Shown: positions 24,367 through 35,009 of the stretch, piece after piece
Layout of the letters: each line of letters opens with the position of its first letter
How positions within the stretch are numbered: the stretch's first letter is position 1
Source: Liriodendron chinense
Lineage: Eukaryota > Streptophyta > Magnoliopsida > Magnoliales > Magnoliaceae
NCBI GenBank assembly: GCA_003013855.2
Contig: PVNU02000773.1
Span: 3,227,001-3,291,000, forward strand
Direction of reading: 5' to 3'
Length of the DNA stretch: 64,000 bases
Translations under genes and position numbers: made by a program
The notes under the pieces: model-generated
What the model was told of the DNA's origin: nothing
The model's database searches: none
What the model saw: only the letters and a program-made list of their open reading frames with translations

Positions 24367-24515
24367 CACGCGGTCCGAGTCGGGAAGAGGATTCCGATCC
24401 GTCTTTTACTTCGATGTCGTCATGCCGCAATGTGAACATGCCATTTTGAACGGTTGGAATTTTATTCCACAAACGTCACAGAAGATGGAACGAGCGCGGA
24501 TCTGCTAGTCCTAGT

Positions 24516-24998
24516 GGGACTAACATAAGGGGTAGTTTCAAAGCTATGTAGGCCCCATTATGATGTATGCGTTTTATCCACGCCGTCCATCCATTTTTTA
24601 TTTTAAGTTATGAACCAAAAAATGAGACAGAACAAAATCTCAGGTGGGACACACCACAGAAAAACAGTGGGCATTAACTCTTACCATTGAAATATTTTTG
24701 GGGGCCACAGAAGTTTGTTATAAAGCTGATATTTGTTTTTGCCCGTCATCTAATTCTATGTGACCTTATCAACAAGTTGGATGGAAAATAAACATTACAG
24801 TGGGCCTACAAAGATTTTAATGGTGCACATTCAATCTCCACTGTTTTCATCTGGTGTGGTCCACCTGAGATTTAGATTTGTCTCATTTTTTTGTACAATT
24901 CCTTAAAATCATATGGAAAAATGGATGTACAGAGTGGATAAAACCCATACATCATGGTAGATCCCACATAGCTTTGAAACCACCCTTATGCTAGTCCC
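24516..24998. mobile_element. Mutator-like fold-back element, 483 bp
   Basis: The ends GGGACTAACATAAGGGG and, inverted, GGGACTAGCATAAGGGT both continue to gtttcaaagctatgt. The inner arms have the family words ttatgatgtatgcgttttat and aaacccatacatcatggt. No target duplication could be fixed, so the true ends may lie a few bases outside. Confidence 0.78.
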
Positions 24999-25344
24999 AT
25001 TATCAGCGCTAAAAAGGAGCCAGCCTCTTCAATATTCAATTCGTTTTATATTCTTCTCCATTCTTCTCTTCTGCATTCTTTCTCTCTCTTTTTATTTTAA
25101 AAGGTGCTGGTAAGGTTTACAAAATAAGACAACTAAAGAAAAAAAAAAATCGTGATAACATCGCACCCATATACACGCATAGTGGACCACACATCACGTG
25201 GAGCTTATCTGTAAATTGGAAAGGTGCTATTGTCGACATGCCCCCTTGTTATTTTGTTGAAGTTGGAACGTTGAATGATTTTAGTGGGGAATGATAAAAT
25301 AGAGCATGCCGTACCGTAGTGAATAGGCATTGATGAGCCGGAAG

Positions 25345-25477
25345 CGGATTATAGTGGGTGTTACCCTTACCGCTGGGCCCACCTTGATGATGTGTTGTAT
25401 ATCCACACCAATCAGTTTATCCAGCCCATTTTAGAATGTGAACCCAAAAATTAAAAAGATCCAAATATCAGGTGGAC
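25345..25477. mobile_element. Left half of a fold-back element split by the Tat retrotransposon
   Basis: It carries gggtgttacccttaccgctg, caccttgatgatgtg and aaatatcaggtggac, and stops at the Tat LTR. The matching half resumes at 35647. The inverted end words (gtgttactctaaccgtgtg-like and caccttgatg-like) reappear at about 35930-35985. Confidence 0.75.
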
Positions 25478-26114
25478 TGTTGTGGAGAGAATACGAGATG
25501 ACCTCTGCGCCATCAGAAAGAGAATACGAGCTGACCCGAAGGTCGATCCAGTTCAGCTCGCACAGTTTATAGTCGATCTGATTCGAGGATGGAGTAGCTC
25601 TTACGGGTCTGACCGATCCGACCTAAAGTAGAGAAGCAGCCGTCAGAAACGACCTCACCAGGTCGACCGCCTTACGACCTGACTCTGTTTCCGCAAGCTT
25701 CTGAGTGTGCGCGTAATAAGGGGAAGAAAATCTGGGAGATCTTTATCCGACCGCCGAAAGATCCTCGAAGATCTCGGGACAGCTCCGAAAATCCCAAAGA
25801 TCCAAGAATCCCTCCCCGGAGATCATGGCTTCGAAAGGGAGTACAACTCTGCAATCTAGGTCTATAAATAGACAGGTCTTCTTCTTTATTGAGGTACGAA
25901 AAAACCAAGACTGAGAAAAAGTAGAATTTCAATCTCTTGAGAGATCGCTAACTTGAGCGTCGGAGGGCTAACGGCTGGATCCCAGCCACCCCCTTTAGTT
26001 TCTCTTTTGTTCTACAGGATCCAACCCTTTGTGAAGAAGGAGATCAGCGGCATCTATCCATCAGTATCAAAGAAGTCTTCACCATCATCTGTTGACGAAT
26101 TTACGGCATCAACA
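25478..26114 (+). repeat. 5' LTR of Tat element (TATA at 25861)
   Basis: The LTR is 637 bp and identical to the right copy. A TATA box, tctataaatag, lies at 25861-25871, so transcripts should start near 25890. The LTR is followed at 26117 by ttggcgccgtctgtgg, a primer site whose first bases (TGGCGCCG) match the tRNA-Asp type of complement. Confidence 0.93.
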
Positions 26115-26116
26115 GA

Positions 26117-26132
26117 TTGGCGCCGTCTGTGG
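26117..26132 (+). other. Primer binding site of Tat element
   Basis: ttggcgccgtctgtgg starts two bases after the LTR end. TGGCGCCG complements the CGGCGCCA end of plant tRNA-Asp. The match is good only for about nine bases, so the tRNA identity is tentative. Confidence 0.7.
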
Positions 26133-26221
26133 GAACCGTTTTCTTCGCAGAGTCCTTTAAGAAAGCCGTGTTCTCACCCGATCACTGAAGACGATTTCAA
26201 CTTCATCCTTCCTTTTTCACT

Positions 26222-29200
26222 ATGGTTGGAAAAAGAAAGTACAAAGGAAAAGCGCCCGCAATCGATGGACCTTCAGACGACCAGGTATCGGAAAATGAAG
26301 GATCGTTTCCCGAAATTCCGGCTATCCAGCTCGGTGGGAACTCTCCTCTTTCTGCCCAACAGGGGAGACAACAGAGACCCCGTAACCGAGGGGTCAGATT
26401 GTCTCTTCTTGAAGAACAGGTAGGGGGAGTAAACCAAAAACTGGGGGGAGTCGACGAACGATTGAGCTATGTAGATCAGCGACTGGACGAAATTAAAGCT
26501 CTGCTAACTGACCTAGCTCACCCAACCGCGTTGAAAGATAAAGACCGTGAGGGATCTCGGCATACCCATTCTCGGCCGCAACAAACCTTGCACTCCCACC
26601 AGATTCGACCATCGCAGCGTTCACAACATCCCACTCCGATGGAAGAAGATGAGGTCGCCAGCCGAGCAACCGAGGCTAGACCTCGACCAACGACAAGCTT
26701 GCCCGCCACCGACCTGCGACACAGGCTTGAAGAACGGAGAACAGCTCGTCTCGCACACGAACGAGCTGATCATGAAGCCAGCAACAGGATCGACGACAAC
26801 TTAGGCCCACTGGAGGCCGAGTTGAAGGAACTGCGAGAACAAATGGGCGATCTCCAAAAAGCACAACGGGCCCGAGCTCCAATCGCCGTAGATGCACTGG
26901 TCGATTCATCTGAATCACCATTCACCGACAAGATTCGTGAGGAACCCCTTCCCAAAGGGTTTAAAGTTCCCCACTTGAAGCAATACTCTGGAATTGGAGA
27001 TCCGGCGGAGCACTTAGAGAACTTCAAAGTCCGCATGGATCTCCTCGGGGCCAATGGGCATATCATGTGCAAGGCCTTTCCGTTGTCCTTAACAAGCTCG
27101 GCATGGACTTGGTTTCGCAACCTAAAACCCCGCACGATCAGTTCATTCTCTCAACTAAGCCGAGCCTTCGCTACTCAGTTCATTGGGAGCACTGACCCCA
27201 GGAAGCATTCAACTCATCTCGCTGCGATCAAGCAAAAAGAAGATGAGTCCCTGAAAGATTACTTCGCACGCTTCAATTCCGAAGCTGTACAAATTGAAAA
27301 CCTCTCGCAAGATGTACTGTTGCACACCATGATCGGAGGATTACGAGACCGAAGGTTCCTTTGGTCTGTCGGGGAAGAACCGCCTCAGTCCGTGGCAGAA
27401 CTTTTAGATCGGGCAGCAAAACACATCAACGCCGAAGAACTGGTCAATGCTCATCGACCAGTGACCAAAAATAAGGATCGGCCGGATAGCAATAATTCGA
27501 AAAGGCACAGGTCGGAACGAAAGTCCGAGCAAAGATCGCCGACCCGGAACAGGCCCGCTCGCCGAACGAAGTCACCCGCGCCACGGTTCGATAAGTACAC
27601 TCCGCTCAACAAAACCATCGAGCAAGTGTATTTAGCGGAGAAAGGAAAATACAATTTCGAACGACCTGCAAAGATAAAGACCGACCCCAATAGGAGGTCG
27701 AAATCGAGGTACTGTTTGTATCACAAAGACCACGGTCACAACACCGTGGACTGCTTTGATTTGAAGCGACAGATAGAAGCCCTGATCCAGCAAGGCTTCT
27801 TGAAGGATTACATTGCTCAGCGTTCAGAGGGCCGAAGAGATGAAGGTCGAGTCGCCGACTTGACAGAGGAACAAAGCAACAACCCTGTGGAAGAAATCCA
27901 CATGATTTTCGGAGGGCCGACCACTGGAGACACCGGAAACTCTCGCAAAAGCTACGTACGGCAAGGAAGGACGTCCTTACCGAAGTCTTCTGTCAACATC
28001 ACCAGCCGACCTGCAAAGGTCGCGAAGGTAACCTCACAAACAATATCCTTCACCGAAGAAGACGCCCGAGGAGTCATACATCCACATGACGACTCCCTTG
28101 TCGTCGCGTTGATGGTCGCCAATAAAAAACTCCACAGGATGATGGTCGACACAGGCAGTTCAGCCGATATCCTATACGCATCGGCATTCGAAAAAATGAA
28201 GATCGACCGATCTCGACTGAGACCGGTCAAGACAGCATTAACTGGGTTCACGGGGGATAGCATTATGCCCGAAGGAGAGATAAGTCTGCCAGTCACCGCA
28301 GGAGAAGAACCAAACCAGAAAATAATAATGGTCGACTTCCTTGTCGTAAATACCCCCTCTGCTTATAACGCCATTATTGGCCGTCCTATCCTGCGAGCTC
28401 TCAAAGCCGCCGTTTCCATCTATCACCTTGCAATGAAATTCGAAACCGACGAAGGAATCGGCGTGGCCAGGGGAGATCAGCAGGAAGCCCGCCGTTGCTA
28501 TGAGCTTTCCCTACGAGGGAAAAATAAAAGTACAGTGTCAACCGTTTCTCATGCGACCTCTCCTGATCCGAGAGAGGAAGCAAAGGAGCGCGGGTCGCCC
28601 GCAGAAGAGTTGGTCGACATTCCGTTGTCTGATACCGACCCGACTAGAACTATCAAGATCGGATCGTGTTTAGAAGGCAAGGTACGAGAGGACCTGATCA
28701 CCTTCTTGACGGAGTATGCGGACGTTTTTGCATGGTCCCATGAAGAGATGCCTGGAATTTGTCCAGGAGTGATGGTCCATCGGTTAAACGTCGACCCAAC
28801 CACTAAGCCAATCCGTCAGAAAAGGCGTTCTTTCAATACAGAAAGGTACATGATCATCGAAGAGGAAGTACAGAAACTGCGCAAGGCCGGATTCATCCAA
28901 GAAATATGCTACCCAGAATGGCTCGCAAACGTGGTCCTCGTCAAAAAGAATAACGGGAAATGGAGAGTCTGTGTAGACTACACTGACCTGAACAAGGCCT
29001 GTCCCAAAGACAGTTTCCCTCTGCCACGAATAGATCAGCTCGTCGACGCGACCGCCGGGCACGAGCTACTCAGCTTCATGGACGCTTACTCTGGATATAA
29101 TCAGATCCAAATGCACGCTCCCGACAGGCAAAAGACAGCATTCATTACGGATCGGGGACTCTACTGTTATAAGGTCATGCCCTTCGGGCTAAAGAATGCC

Positions 29201-31840
29201 GGAGCAACTTATCAGCGACTAGTAAACAAGATGTTCGCAGACCAACTTGGTAGAACTATGGAGGTGTACGTAGATGATATGCTCGTGAAGAGCAAACGAT
29301 CAGAGGACCATGTCAGCGACCTCTGCACTGCGTTCAGAATATTACGAAAATATCAAATGAAGCTTAACCCCAGCAAATGTGCCTTTGGGGTAAGTTCGGG
29401 AAAATTCCTTGGTTTCATTGTAAACCAGCGAGGAATTGAAGCCAACCCTGAAAAAATTCAGGCACTCCTCGACATGAGCTCGCCTCGCACAATGAAGGAT
29501 ATCCAGCGACTCACAGGAAGAATTGCGGCACTTAACAGATTCGTCTCAAAGGCTACAGATCGATGCCTCCCCTTCTTCAAGCAACTGCGTAAGTGCAAGG
29601 AGATGATTTGGACCTCAGACTGCGAGCAAGCTTTCTGCGAATTGAAGGCATACCTCGGCTCTCCGCCACTATTGTCTAAACCAGCCCACAAAGAAGAGCT
29701 ACTCCTGTACTTAGCTGTCTCTCCAGCGGCGGTCAGCTCAGCATTAGTCCGAGACGACAAAGGAACCCAAAGGCCTGTCTACTACGTCAGCAAAGCCCTG
29801 CTCGATCCCGAAACCCGATACCCGACGATAGAGAAGCTAGCTTTGGCTCTAATCACCTCAGCACGGAAATTGAGACCGTACTTTCAAGCGCACCCGATAG
29901 CTGTGCTGACTGATCAACCATTGCGGCAGGTATTACAGAACCCAGAAACCTCAGGCCGCCTCGTTAAATGGGCCGTCGAGCTCGGTGAATTCGACATCAA
30001 GTTTCGGCCGCGAACTGCGATCAAAGGGCAGGCCATCGCCGACTTCATCGTCGAATTAACTGAACCTCTCGAAATGGAAGACGACAGCAAATCTGAGCCG
30101 CCACAAGAAAGTAATTACTGCGCTCAGACCTGGTTATTACACGTTGATGGATCTTCCAATTCACGAGGCAGCGGGGCCGGTCTCGTCCTGACAGCACCGG
30201 ACGGCATCCAAATTCAATACGCTCTCCGGTTCGGGTTTCGAGCCTCAAACAACGAAGCTGAGTATGAAGCGCTTCTAGCCGGCCTCCGCCTCGCCTCTGC
30301 AGTAGGGATCCGATCTATAAAAATACATAGTGACTCTCAATTGGTGGTCGGACAAGTGACCGCAGAATACCAGGCGAAAGGGGGGAAAATGTTAGCATAC
30401 CTAACAAAAACTCAAAAACTGCTGTCACGGTTTGATCAGTATGAAATTGTTCAGGTCCCGAGAAGCAAAAATATGAATGCCGATTCTCTCGCGAAACTCG
30501 CCTCATCAGACGACGACGACCTCGGCAGGATGGTTCCCATTGAGTTCCTCCCTCAACGAAGCATATCGTCAAACGAGACAGCAGAAGTTTTTCCAGTAAC
30601 AGCAACCCCTGATTGGAGGGACCCTATCGTTCGGTTTTTACAGACGGGCGAATTGCCCAACGACCAGAAAGAAGCTCGGCGCATTCGCTACAGATCGGCT
30701 CGGTACACCATGATCGATGGGATCCTCTACAAGAGAGGATTTTCTTTTCCATGTTTGCGTTGTTTGGGAGCCGAGGAAGCTGATTACGTGTTACGTGAAA
30801 TCCATTTTGGTTGTTGCGGCAATCATTCTGGTGCTCGAGCATTAGCACAGAAGGTGATCAGGCAAGGATATTATTGGCCTACCATCCAGCACGACGCCCG
30901 GGAAATTGTTAAAAGTTGCGACGGGTGCCAACGATTTGCCCCAATTCCTCACTTGCCACCCGAGGAGCTTACTCCCATGTCTGGACCATGGCCATTCGCT
31001 CAATGGGGAGTTGACATCATTGGCCCTCTTCCGACGGGGAAGGGACAGGTGAAATACGCAATCGTTGCCGTCGATTATTTCACGAAGTGGGCAGAAGCAG
31101 AACCATTGGCGACCATTACCGAGAAGAAAACAACAGATTTTATTTGGAAATCAATCGTGTGCCGATTCGGAATTCCGAATACAATAGTCACTGATAATGG
31201 GCGACAGTTTGACAACGAAAGGTTCCGGCATTTCTGCAAAGGTCTGGGTATCAAGAATGTGTATTCTTCTCCCCACCACCCGCAAGCCAACGGTCAGGTC
31301 GAGGCAGTTAACAAGATTATCAAAAACCATCTCAAAACCAAACTTGGGGAGAAGAAAGGCGCCTGGGCTGACGAACTTCCTGAAGTACTTTGGGCCTATC
31401 GGACAACAGCTCGGTCCACCACCGGGGAAACACCCTTCTCTTTAGCTTTTGGAGCAGAAGCTGTTGTCCCAGTAGAGGTCGGGATACCCACGAGTAGGAC
31501 AAGTCAACACCGACCTGACAGAAACGAAGAACAATTACGGATTAACTTGGACCTACTCGACGAAGTTCGCGAAGCATCCCAAATACGATTGGCGGCCTAC
31601 CAGCAACGGATTAGGCGATACTACAATTCCCGAGTAAAGGAGCGGCGGTTCCGAGCTGGCGATTTGGTTCTCAAAAAGGTCAGTACCAAAGAAAAAATCG
31701 CTGCCTTCAGTCCCAACTGGGAAGGGCCTTATAGGGTACTCGGCTCACGCCGTCCTGGTACTTATTGGCTCGAAGACATGGACAGCCGGCCCCTTTCCCA
31801 CCCCTGGAATGCTGACCACCTGAAAATCTACTATCCATGA
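26222..31840 (+). CDS. Intact gag-pol polyprotein of Tat-lineage Gypsy element, 1872 aa
   Basis: A single uninterrupted frame runs from ATG 26222 to TGA 31840. Domains by approximate residue: gag 230-400; a CCHC-like knuckle CLYHKDHGHNTVDC near 497; aspartic protease DTGSSAD near 642; reverse transcriptase 890-1070 with VYVDDML near 1016; a first RNase H around 1160-1280; a second RNase H starting LHVDGSSNSRGSGAG near 1306; integrase zinc site HFGCCGNHSG and CDGCQ (1528-1572); and the D,D-E core WGVDIIGP near 1596, TDNGRQF near 1657 and QANGQVEAV near 1690. The second, archaeal-like RNase H is the hallmark of the Tat clade. No chromodomain is seen. The absence of any stop or frameshift over 5.6 kb, together with identical LTRs, says the copy is young. 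Confidence 0.95.
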   Translation: MVGKRKYKGKAPAIDGPSDDQVSENEGSFPEIPAIQLGGNSPLSAQQGRQQRPRNRGVRLSLLEEQVGGVNQKLGGVDERLSYVDQRLDEIKALLTDLAHPTALKDKDREGSRHTHSRPQQTLHSHQIRPSQRSQHPTPMEEDEVASRATEARPRPTTSLPATDLRHRLEERRTARLAHERADHEASNRIDDNLGPLEAELKELREQMGDLQKAQRARAPIAVDALVDSSESPFTDKIREEPLPKGFKVPHLKQYSGIGDPAEHLENFKVRMDLLGANGHIMCKAFPLSLTSSAWTWFRNLKPRTISSFSQLSRAFATQFIGSTDPRKHSTHLAAIKQKEDESLKDYFARFNSEAVQIENLSQDVLLHTMIGGLRDRRFLWSVGEEPPQSVAELLDRAAKHINAEELVNAHRPVTKNKDRPDSNNSKRHRSERKSEQRSPTRNRPARRTKSPAPRFDKYTPLNKTIEQVYLAEKGKYNFERPAKIKTDPNRRSKSRYCLYHKDHGHNTVDCFDLKRQIEALIQQGFLKDYIAQRSEGRRDEGRVADLTEEQSNNPVEEIHMIFGGPTTGDTGNSRKSYVRQGRTSLPKSSVNITSRPAKVAKVTSQTISFTEEDARGVIHPHDDSLVVALMVANKKLHRMMVDTGSSADILYASAFEKMKIDRSRLRPVKTALTGFTGDSIMPEGEISLPVTAGEEPNQKIIMVDFLVVNTPSAYNAIIGRPILRALKAAVSIYHLAMKFETDEGIGVARGDQQEARRCYELSLRGKNKSTVSTVSHATSPDPREEAKERGSPAEELVDIPLSDTDPTRTIKIGSCLEGKVREDLITFLTEYADVFAWSHEEMPGICPGVMVHRLNVDPTTKPIRQKRRSFNTERYMIIEEEVQKLRKAGFIQEICYPEWLANVVLVKKNNGKWRVCVDYTDLNKACPKDSFPLPRIDQLVDATAGHELLSFMDAYSGYNQIQMHAPDRQKTAFITDRGLYCYKVMPFGLKNAGATYQRLVNKMFADQLGRTMEVYVDDMLVKSKRSEDHVSDLCTAFRILRKYQMKLNPSKCAFGVSSGKFLGFIVNQRGIEANPEKIQALLDMSSPRTMKDIQRLTGRIAALNRFVSKATDRCLPFFKQLRKCKEMIWTSDCEQAFCELKAYLGSPPLLSKPAHKEELLLYLAVSPAAVSSALVRDDKGTQRPVYYVSKALLDPETRYPTIEKLALALITSARKLRPYFQAHPIAVLTDQPLRQVLQNPETSGRLVKWAVELGEFDIKFRPRTAIKGQAIADFIVELTEPLEMEDDSKSEPPQESNYCAQTWLLHVDGSSNSRGSGAGLVLTAPDGIQIQYALRFGFRASNNEAEYEALLAGLRLASAVGIRSIKIHSDSQLVVGQVTAEYQAKGGKMLAYLTKTQKLLSRFDQYEIVQVPRSKNMNADSLAKLASSDDDDLGRMVPIEFLPQRSISSNETAEVFPVTATPDWRDPIVRFLQTGELPNDQKEARRIRYRSARYTMIDGILYKRGFSFPCLRCLGAEEADYVLREIHFGCCGNHSGARALAQKVIRQGYYWPTIQHDAREIVKSCDGCQRFAPIPHLPPEELTPMSGPWPFAQWGVDIIGPLPTGKGQVKYAIVAVDYFTKWAEAEPLATITEKKTTDFIWKSIVCRFGIPNTIVTDNGRQFDNERFRHFCKGLGIKNVYSSPHHPQANGQVEAVNKIIKNHLKTKLGEKKGAWADELPEVLWAYRTTARSTTGETPFSLAFGAEAVVPVEVGIPTSRTSQHRPDRNEEQLRINLDLLDEVREASQIRLAAYQQRIRRYYNSRVKERRFRAGDLVLKKVSTKEKIAAFSPNWEGPYRVLGSRRPGTYWLEDMDSRPLSHPWNADHLKIYYP

Positions 31841-32141
31841 AGAAGTGGGACCTCGTCTGAAACTTATGTTCGAGGTGATGGTTCAGTATCAGAAAAAATT
31901 GTTTCAAATTTTCCTAAGTGTTGTGAACAACAGATCGGCCTAGCAGTGGTAACATTCCAAACTGAAGTTTGCTCTACTATCAAAGCCCTACAACTGTTCT
32001 AATATAATGGCCGAGTTTATGACAATGAGCTCAGTCACTTCGAGACTTGTGTATGCATGAAAAAGAAAAAAAAATGAAGTACACAGCGTTTGTATAAAAT
32101 GCCTCTGAGGGCTTGCATTGAAGTGAAAAGTTTCCTTTACA

Positions 32142-32183
<42 letters not shown>

Positions 32184-32195
32184 GAAAATACAAAT
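31841..32195. other. Spacer between pol and antisense gene, with 33-A run
   Basis: This is non-coding. An uninterrupted run of 33 A residues (32147-32179) lies 16 bases past the stop of the antisense gene. It is on the plus strand, so it is not a poly(A) tail of that gene. Confidence 0.7.
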
Positions 32196-34503
32196 TCAGC
32201 CTTCAGTAGCGTCGGATGGCCCGGCTGCAGCCCCCTTTGAAGGTCCCTCCCTCGCGACTTCGTCCTCATCTTCATCGTTGTCGACTGGAGTCAGGTCGAG
32301 ATTGGGAAAATGCTTGAGAACGAGCCGCCTGCAATCCTGGAAGCCATGATTGTACAGCTCTTCAGAGATTACATTCAGCCTCTCAAACTTAGCTTCTGCG
32401 TCCTTTGCATCAGCCAAAGCCTTCATCTGGACCTCCTTCAAGAGCCGGGCCAGGTCCACCTTCTCCTCCTCAGCTGTCTTGAGAGCGGCCTCCAGCGACT
32501 CGACCTTGTTACCCTCAGACTGGGCCTTGGCTGAGGTCTCCCTCATCGCCTCCTCCAGAGACTGGACTTGTACTTGAGATACTTCCAGCTCGGATTGGGC
32601 CACCTTCAGCTCGGACTGAGCTGTCTGCAGTTCAGCTTGGGCTGTCTGCAATTCCGTCTGAGCCGTTGCCAACTCAGACAGCTTCTTCTTCAGCTCGGCC
32701 TTCATCGCCTCAGTCTTATTCTTCCAGGAAGAGGCAGCAACCAGAGCTTTTTGCATCTGGTGTGTCCGCTCAGCCATCTTCTGGCGAATCATAATCAGCA
32801 AGGCCGAGTCCTACAAAAACGAGCTACAACAGTTAGTAATGCGATGGTGGAACGAGTGAAGGAAAAGAAGAAGAGAAAGGGACAGTCAACTTACCCTGAG
32901 ACTGCTCTCGATGGCAACACCGACCATCTGATCAGGATCTGATGTCGCAAGAGAATTCAGATCCTGAGGGATGCTCTGGTTAACGTCCATATAGGCGTTA
33001 ACCCCCTCTTTCCAGGTCGCAAAATGCTCCGTTACCGGAGGCATGTCGACCTGGTCCTCGCGCTGCTCGGCCCCAGGAGCGGCAGCAGGGCGAGAGGCCC
33101 GGGGTGCCGGGGGAGGTCGCGACGATCCGACCTCAGCAGGGGTGCCGGCGGGCCCCACTGAAGTCGATGCTGTCGGAGTGCCAGACGAACTGGCACGAGT
33201 CGTGGGACGACCAGCCGACAGCTCGGCTAGGGAGTCCGAGGTATCCGGCACGTTGACGACCGGAACCCTAGGAGCAGGAGGCTGGGCAGCCAAAGTTTCA
33301 CCCCCTGCGGGAGATGAACCCTGAGGCTGACCAGACCCGCATACGAAGGACCGAGGCAACCTTTGTTGCCCCTGAGCCTCCGTGGCCATCCTCTTGCTCG
33401 GAGGTTCCACCGAGCTCTCCCCACGCTCCAGGAGCCGAGCAGGGATCCGGCGGGACTTAGAGACCGCCTTCGGAGCCATGCCTGTCCAAAGTACGAGGCA
33501 GAATGTCAGAGCACGTTACTTAGAAAATTGATAACGTAAAGCGTGAATATCTATATTACCGACCTGATTCAAGGACGGATTCTACAGTGATTAGGCTGCG
33601 AAAGTTCCTTTCAACAGGCGGATACTCCCGTGCAGCTCGGATCTGCCTCTCTTGAACTACAGATAGAGCTACTCTGATGGCCACCGAGGCTGCATAGATA
33701 AGGAAATGCACGTCAGAATGAAAGAAAGTAGGGGTAAGAGAGGAACATTAATCGAAAAATTTTCTAAGTATGGCTCGACCTGGCAGAGCAAAATCAGCTC
33801 GGACCCGATGCTCCAAAGGGCGAAGCTCGTCCGACGAAGCCTCCCAATCCCCCGACGCGAAGAACCATTTCCTCTTCCAGATTCTTGTCGAGGATGGCAG
33901 GCCGGTCACTATCGAGCCCCCATGGCCCGGATGGGAAGAGAGGTAATAAAGTCCATGACCTCCTAAAGACTTGAGGCTGTACATGGAAAACAGCTCGTTC
34001 GAAGTCAGGTCTTTATTCCCTACTCTCTGCCACAGTATGTAGCATCCCACCATACACCTCCAGCCATTAGGTTGAAGCTGGCTCGGTGCGAGGCCTAGGG
34101 TGTTAAGAACCTCTCGTACAAAGGGGTGCAGGGGTAACCTGAGCCCGGCCTCTAGGTGCATCAGGGAGATAACGGTTTCTCCCCGGCGAGGTCGGCTCGG
34201 TCTGTCAGTCCGGCCCGGAATCCTAAGACCAACGGATTCCGGGATCCCGTATGTCCTTCTCGCATTGTCAAGGTCTCTCTGATTAATTCGCGAGACCACC
34301 CCGTCCAGCTCGAAGGTATCTCCCTGAGCCGTTCCCCCAACTCCTGGCTCAGGAACCTCAGATTCCTCTTCATTCACAGGATCTGCTGTCCTGGAATGAG
34401 ATTCTCTGGGATCGATCTCCTGATGCTCTGGTAGAGGAGGGTCCGATTCGGAATCTCCAAACCTCACCATCGGAATAGCATCAGAGCAGGAAGACTCCGA
34501 CAT
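32196..34503 (-). CDS. Antisense gene of the Tat element, four exons, 683 aa by splice model
   Basis: Minus-strand exons: 34503-33780, 33689-33564, 33481-32895, 32810-32196. The introns are 90, 82 and 84 bp, all GT-AG (CCAG/GTCGAG, ATGCAG/CC; ATCAG/GTCGGT, GACAG/GC; CAGG/GTAAGT, TTGTAG/GA). Their phases are 1, 1 and 0. The summed length, 2052 bases, is 684 codons including the stop, with no internal stop. Exon 1 encodes an acidic leader and then a region (about residues 80-240) like the plant 'putative gypsy type transposon' family. Exon 3 is low complexity and rich in P, A, S and R. Exon 4 is a long coiled coil with repeats of the type TAQTELQTAQAEL, then an acidic tail. Start ATG 34503 was chosen over an upstream GTG. 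Antisense genes are known in Tat elements; their function is not. Confidence 0.8.
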
Positions 34504-34683
34504 TTTGAAAATCACAAAAAGGAAGATCTCCTAAGAAGATGAGAAGAGCGTACCCTAAAGTAACTGGTACGCCGGCCGGAGGAGAGGTGACAGAGAATGG
34601 AGAAGGAGAACCCGAAAAGAGAAAGAGGGAGGAAAGCAGGATCAGAGAAGAAAGGAATTTTTCAGAAATCCGCTAACTCTCGA

Positions 34684-34691
34684 GTTTTATA
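34684..34691 (-). promoter_or_regulatory. TATA box of the Tat antisense gene
   Basis: The minus strand reads GGGTATAAAACTCG here, a textbook TATA box about 180 bases upstream of the ATG at 34503. It lies inside the element and outside the LTR, so the antisense gene seems to have its own promoter. Confidence 0.6.
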
Positions 34692-35009
34692 CCCGAAGGA
34701 TTATTCGGCATTTAATGCGAAGATCCCGCGTGGCGACTCTTGGTTGAAGCGTACAAAAAGTATCGCGCCACTTCAGACACGTGGCATCACCCCGTTAGAT
34801 AATATTCTGTTGAGCGCCGATACGCCGTACAGGCGAATGATGCCGCCTCGATTTTTTGAACGACGCATTAAATACCGCTTTCCCGCCCGTTGAGATGACG
34901 GCGCGGCAACACGACAGCTGTGAAACAATAAGGGTAGCCAGATCGACGTATCTTCTCTATCAAGCTACTCCCGAGACAGACGAGCTAGACTCGGGAGTGG
35001 GGGGACTTC

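Noticed and set aside
25953..26423. 156-aa ORF across the Tat LTR and gag start
   Set aside because: It spans the LTR edge and primer site in a frame different from gag.
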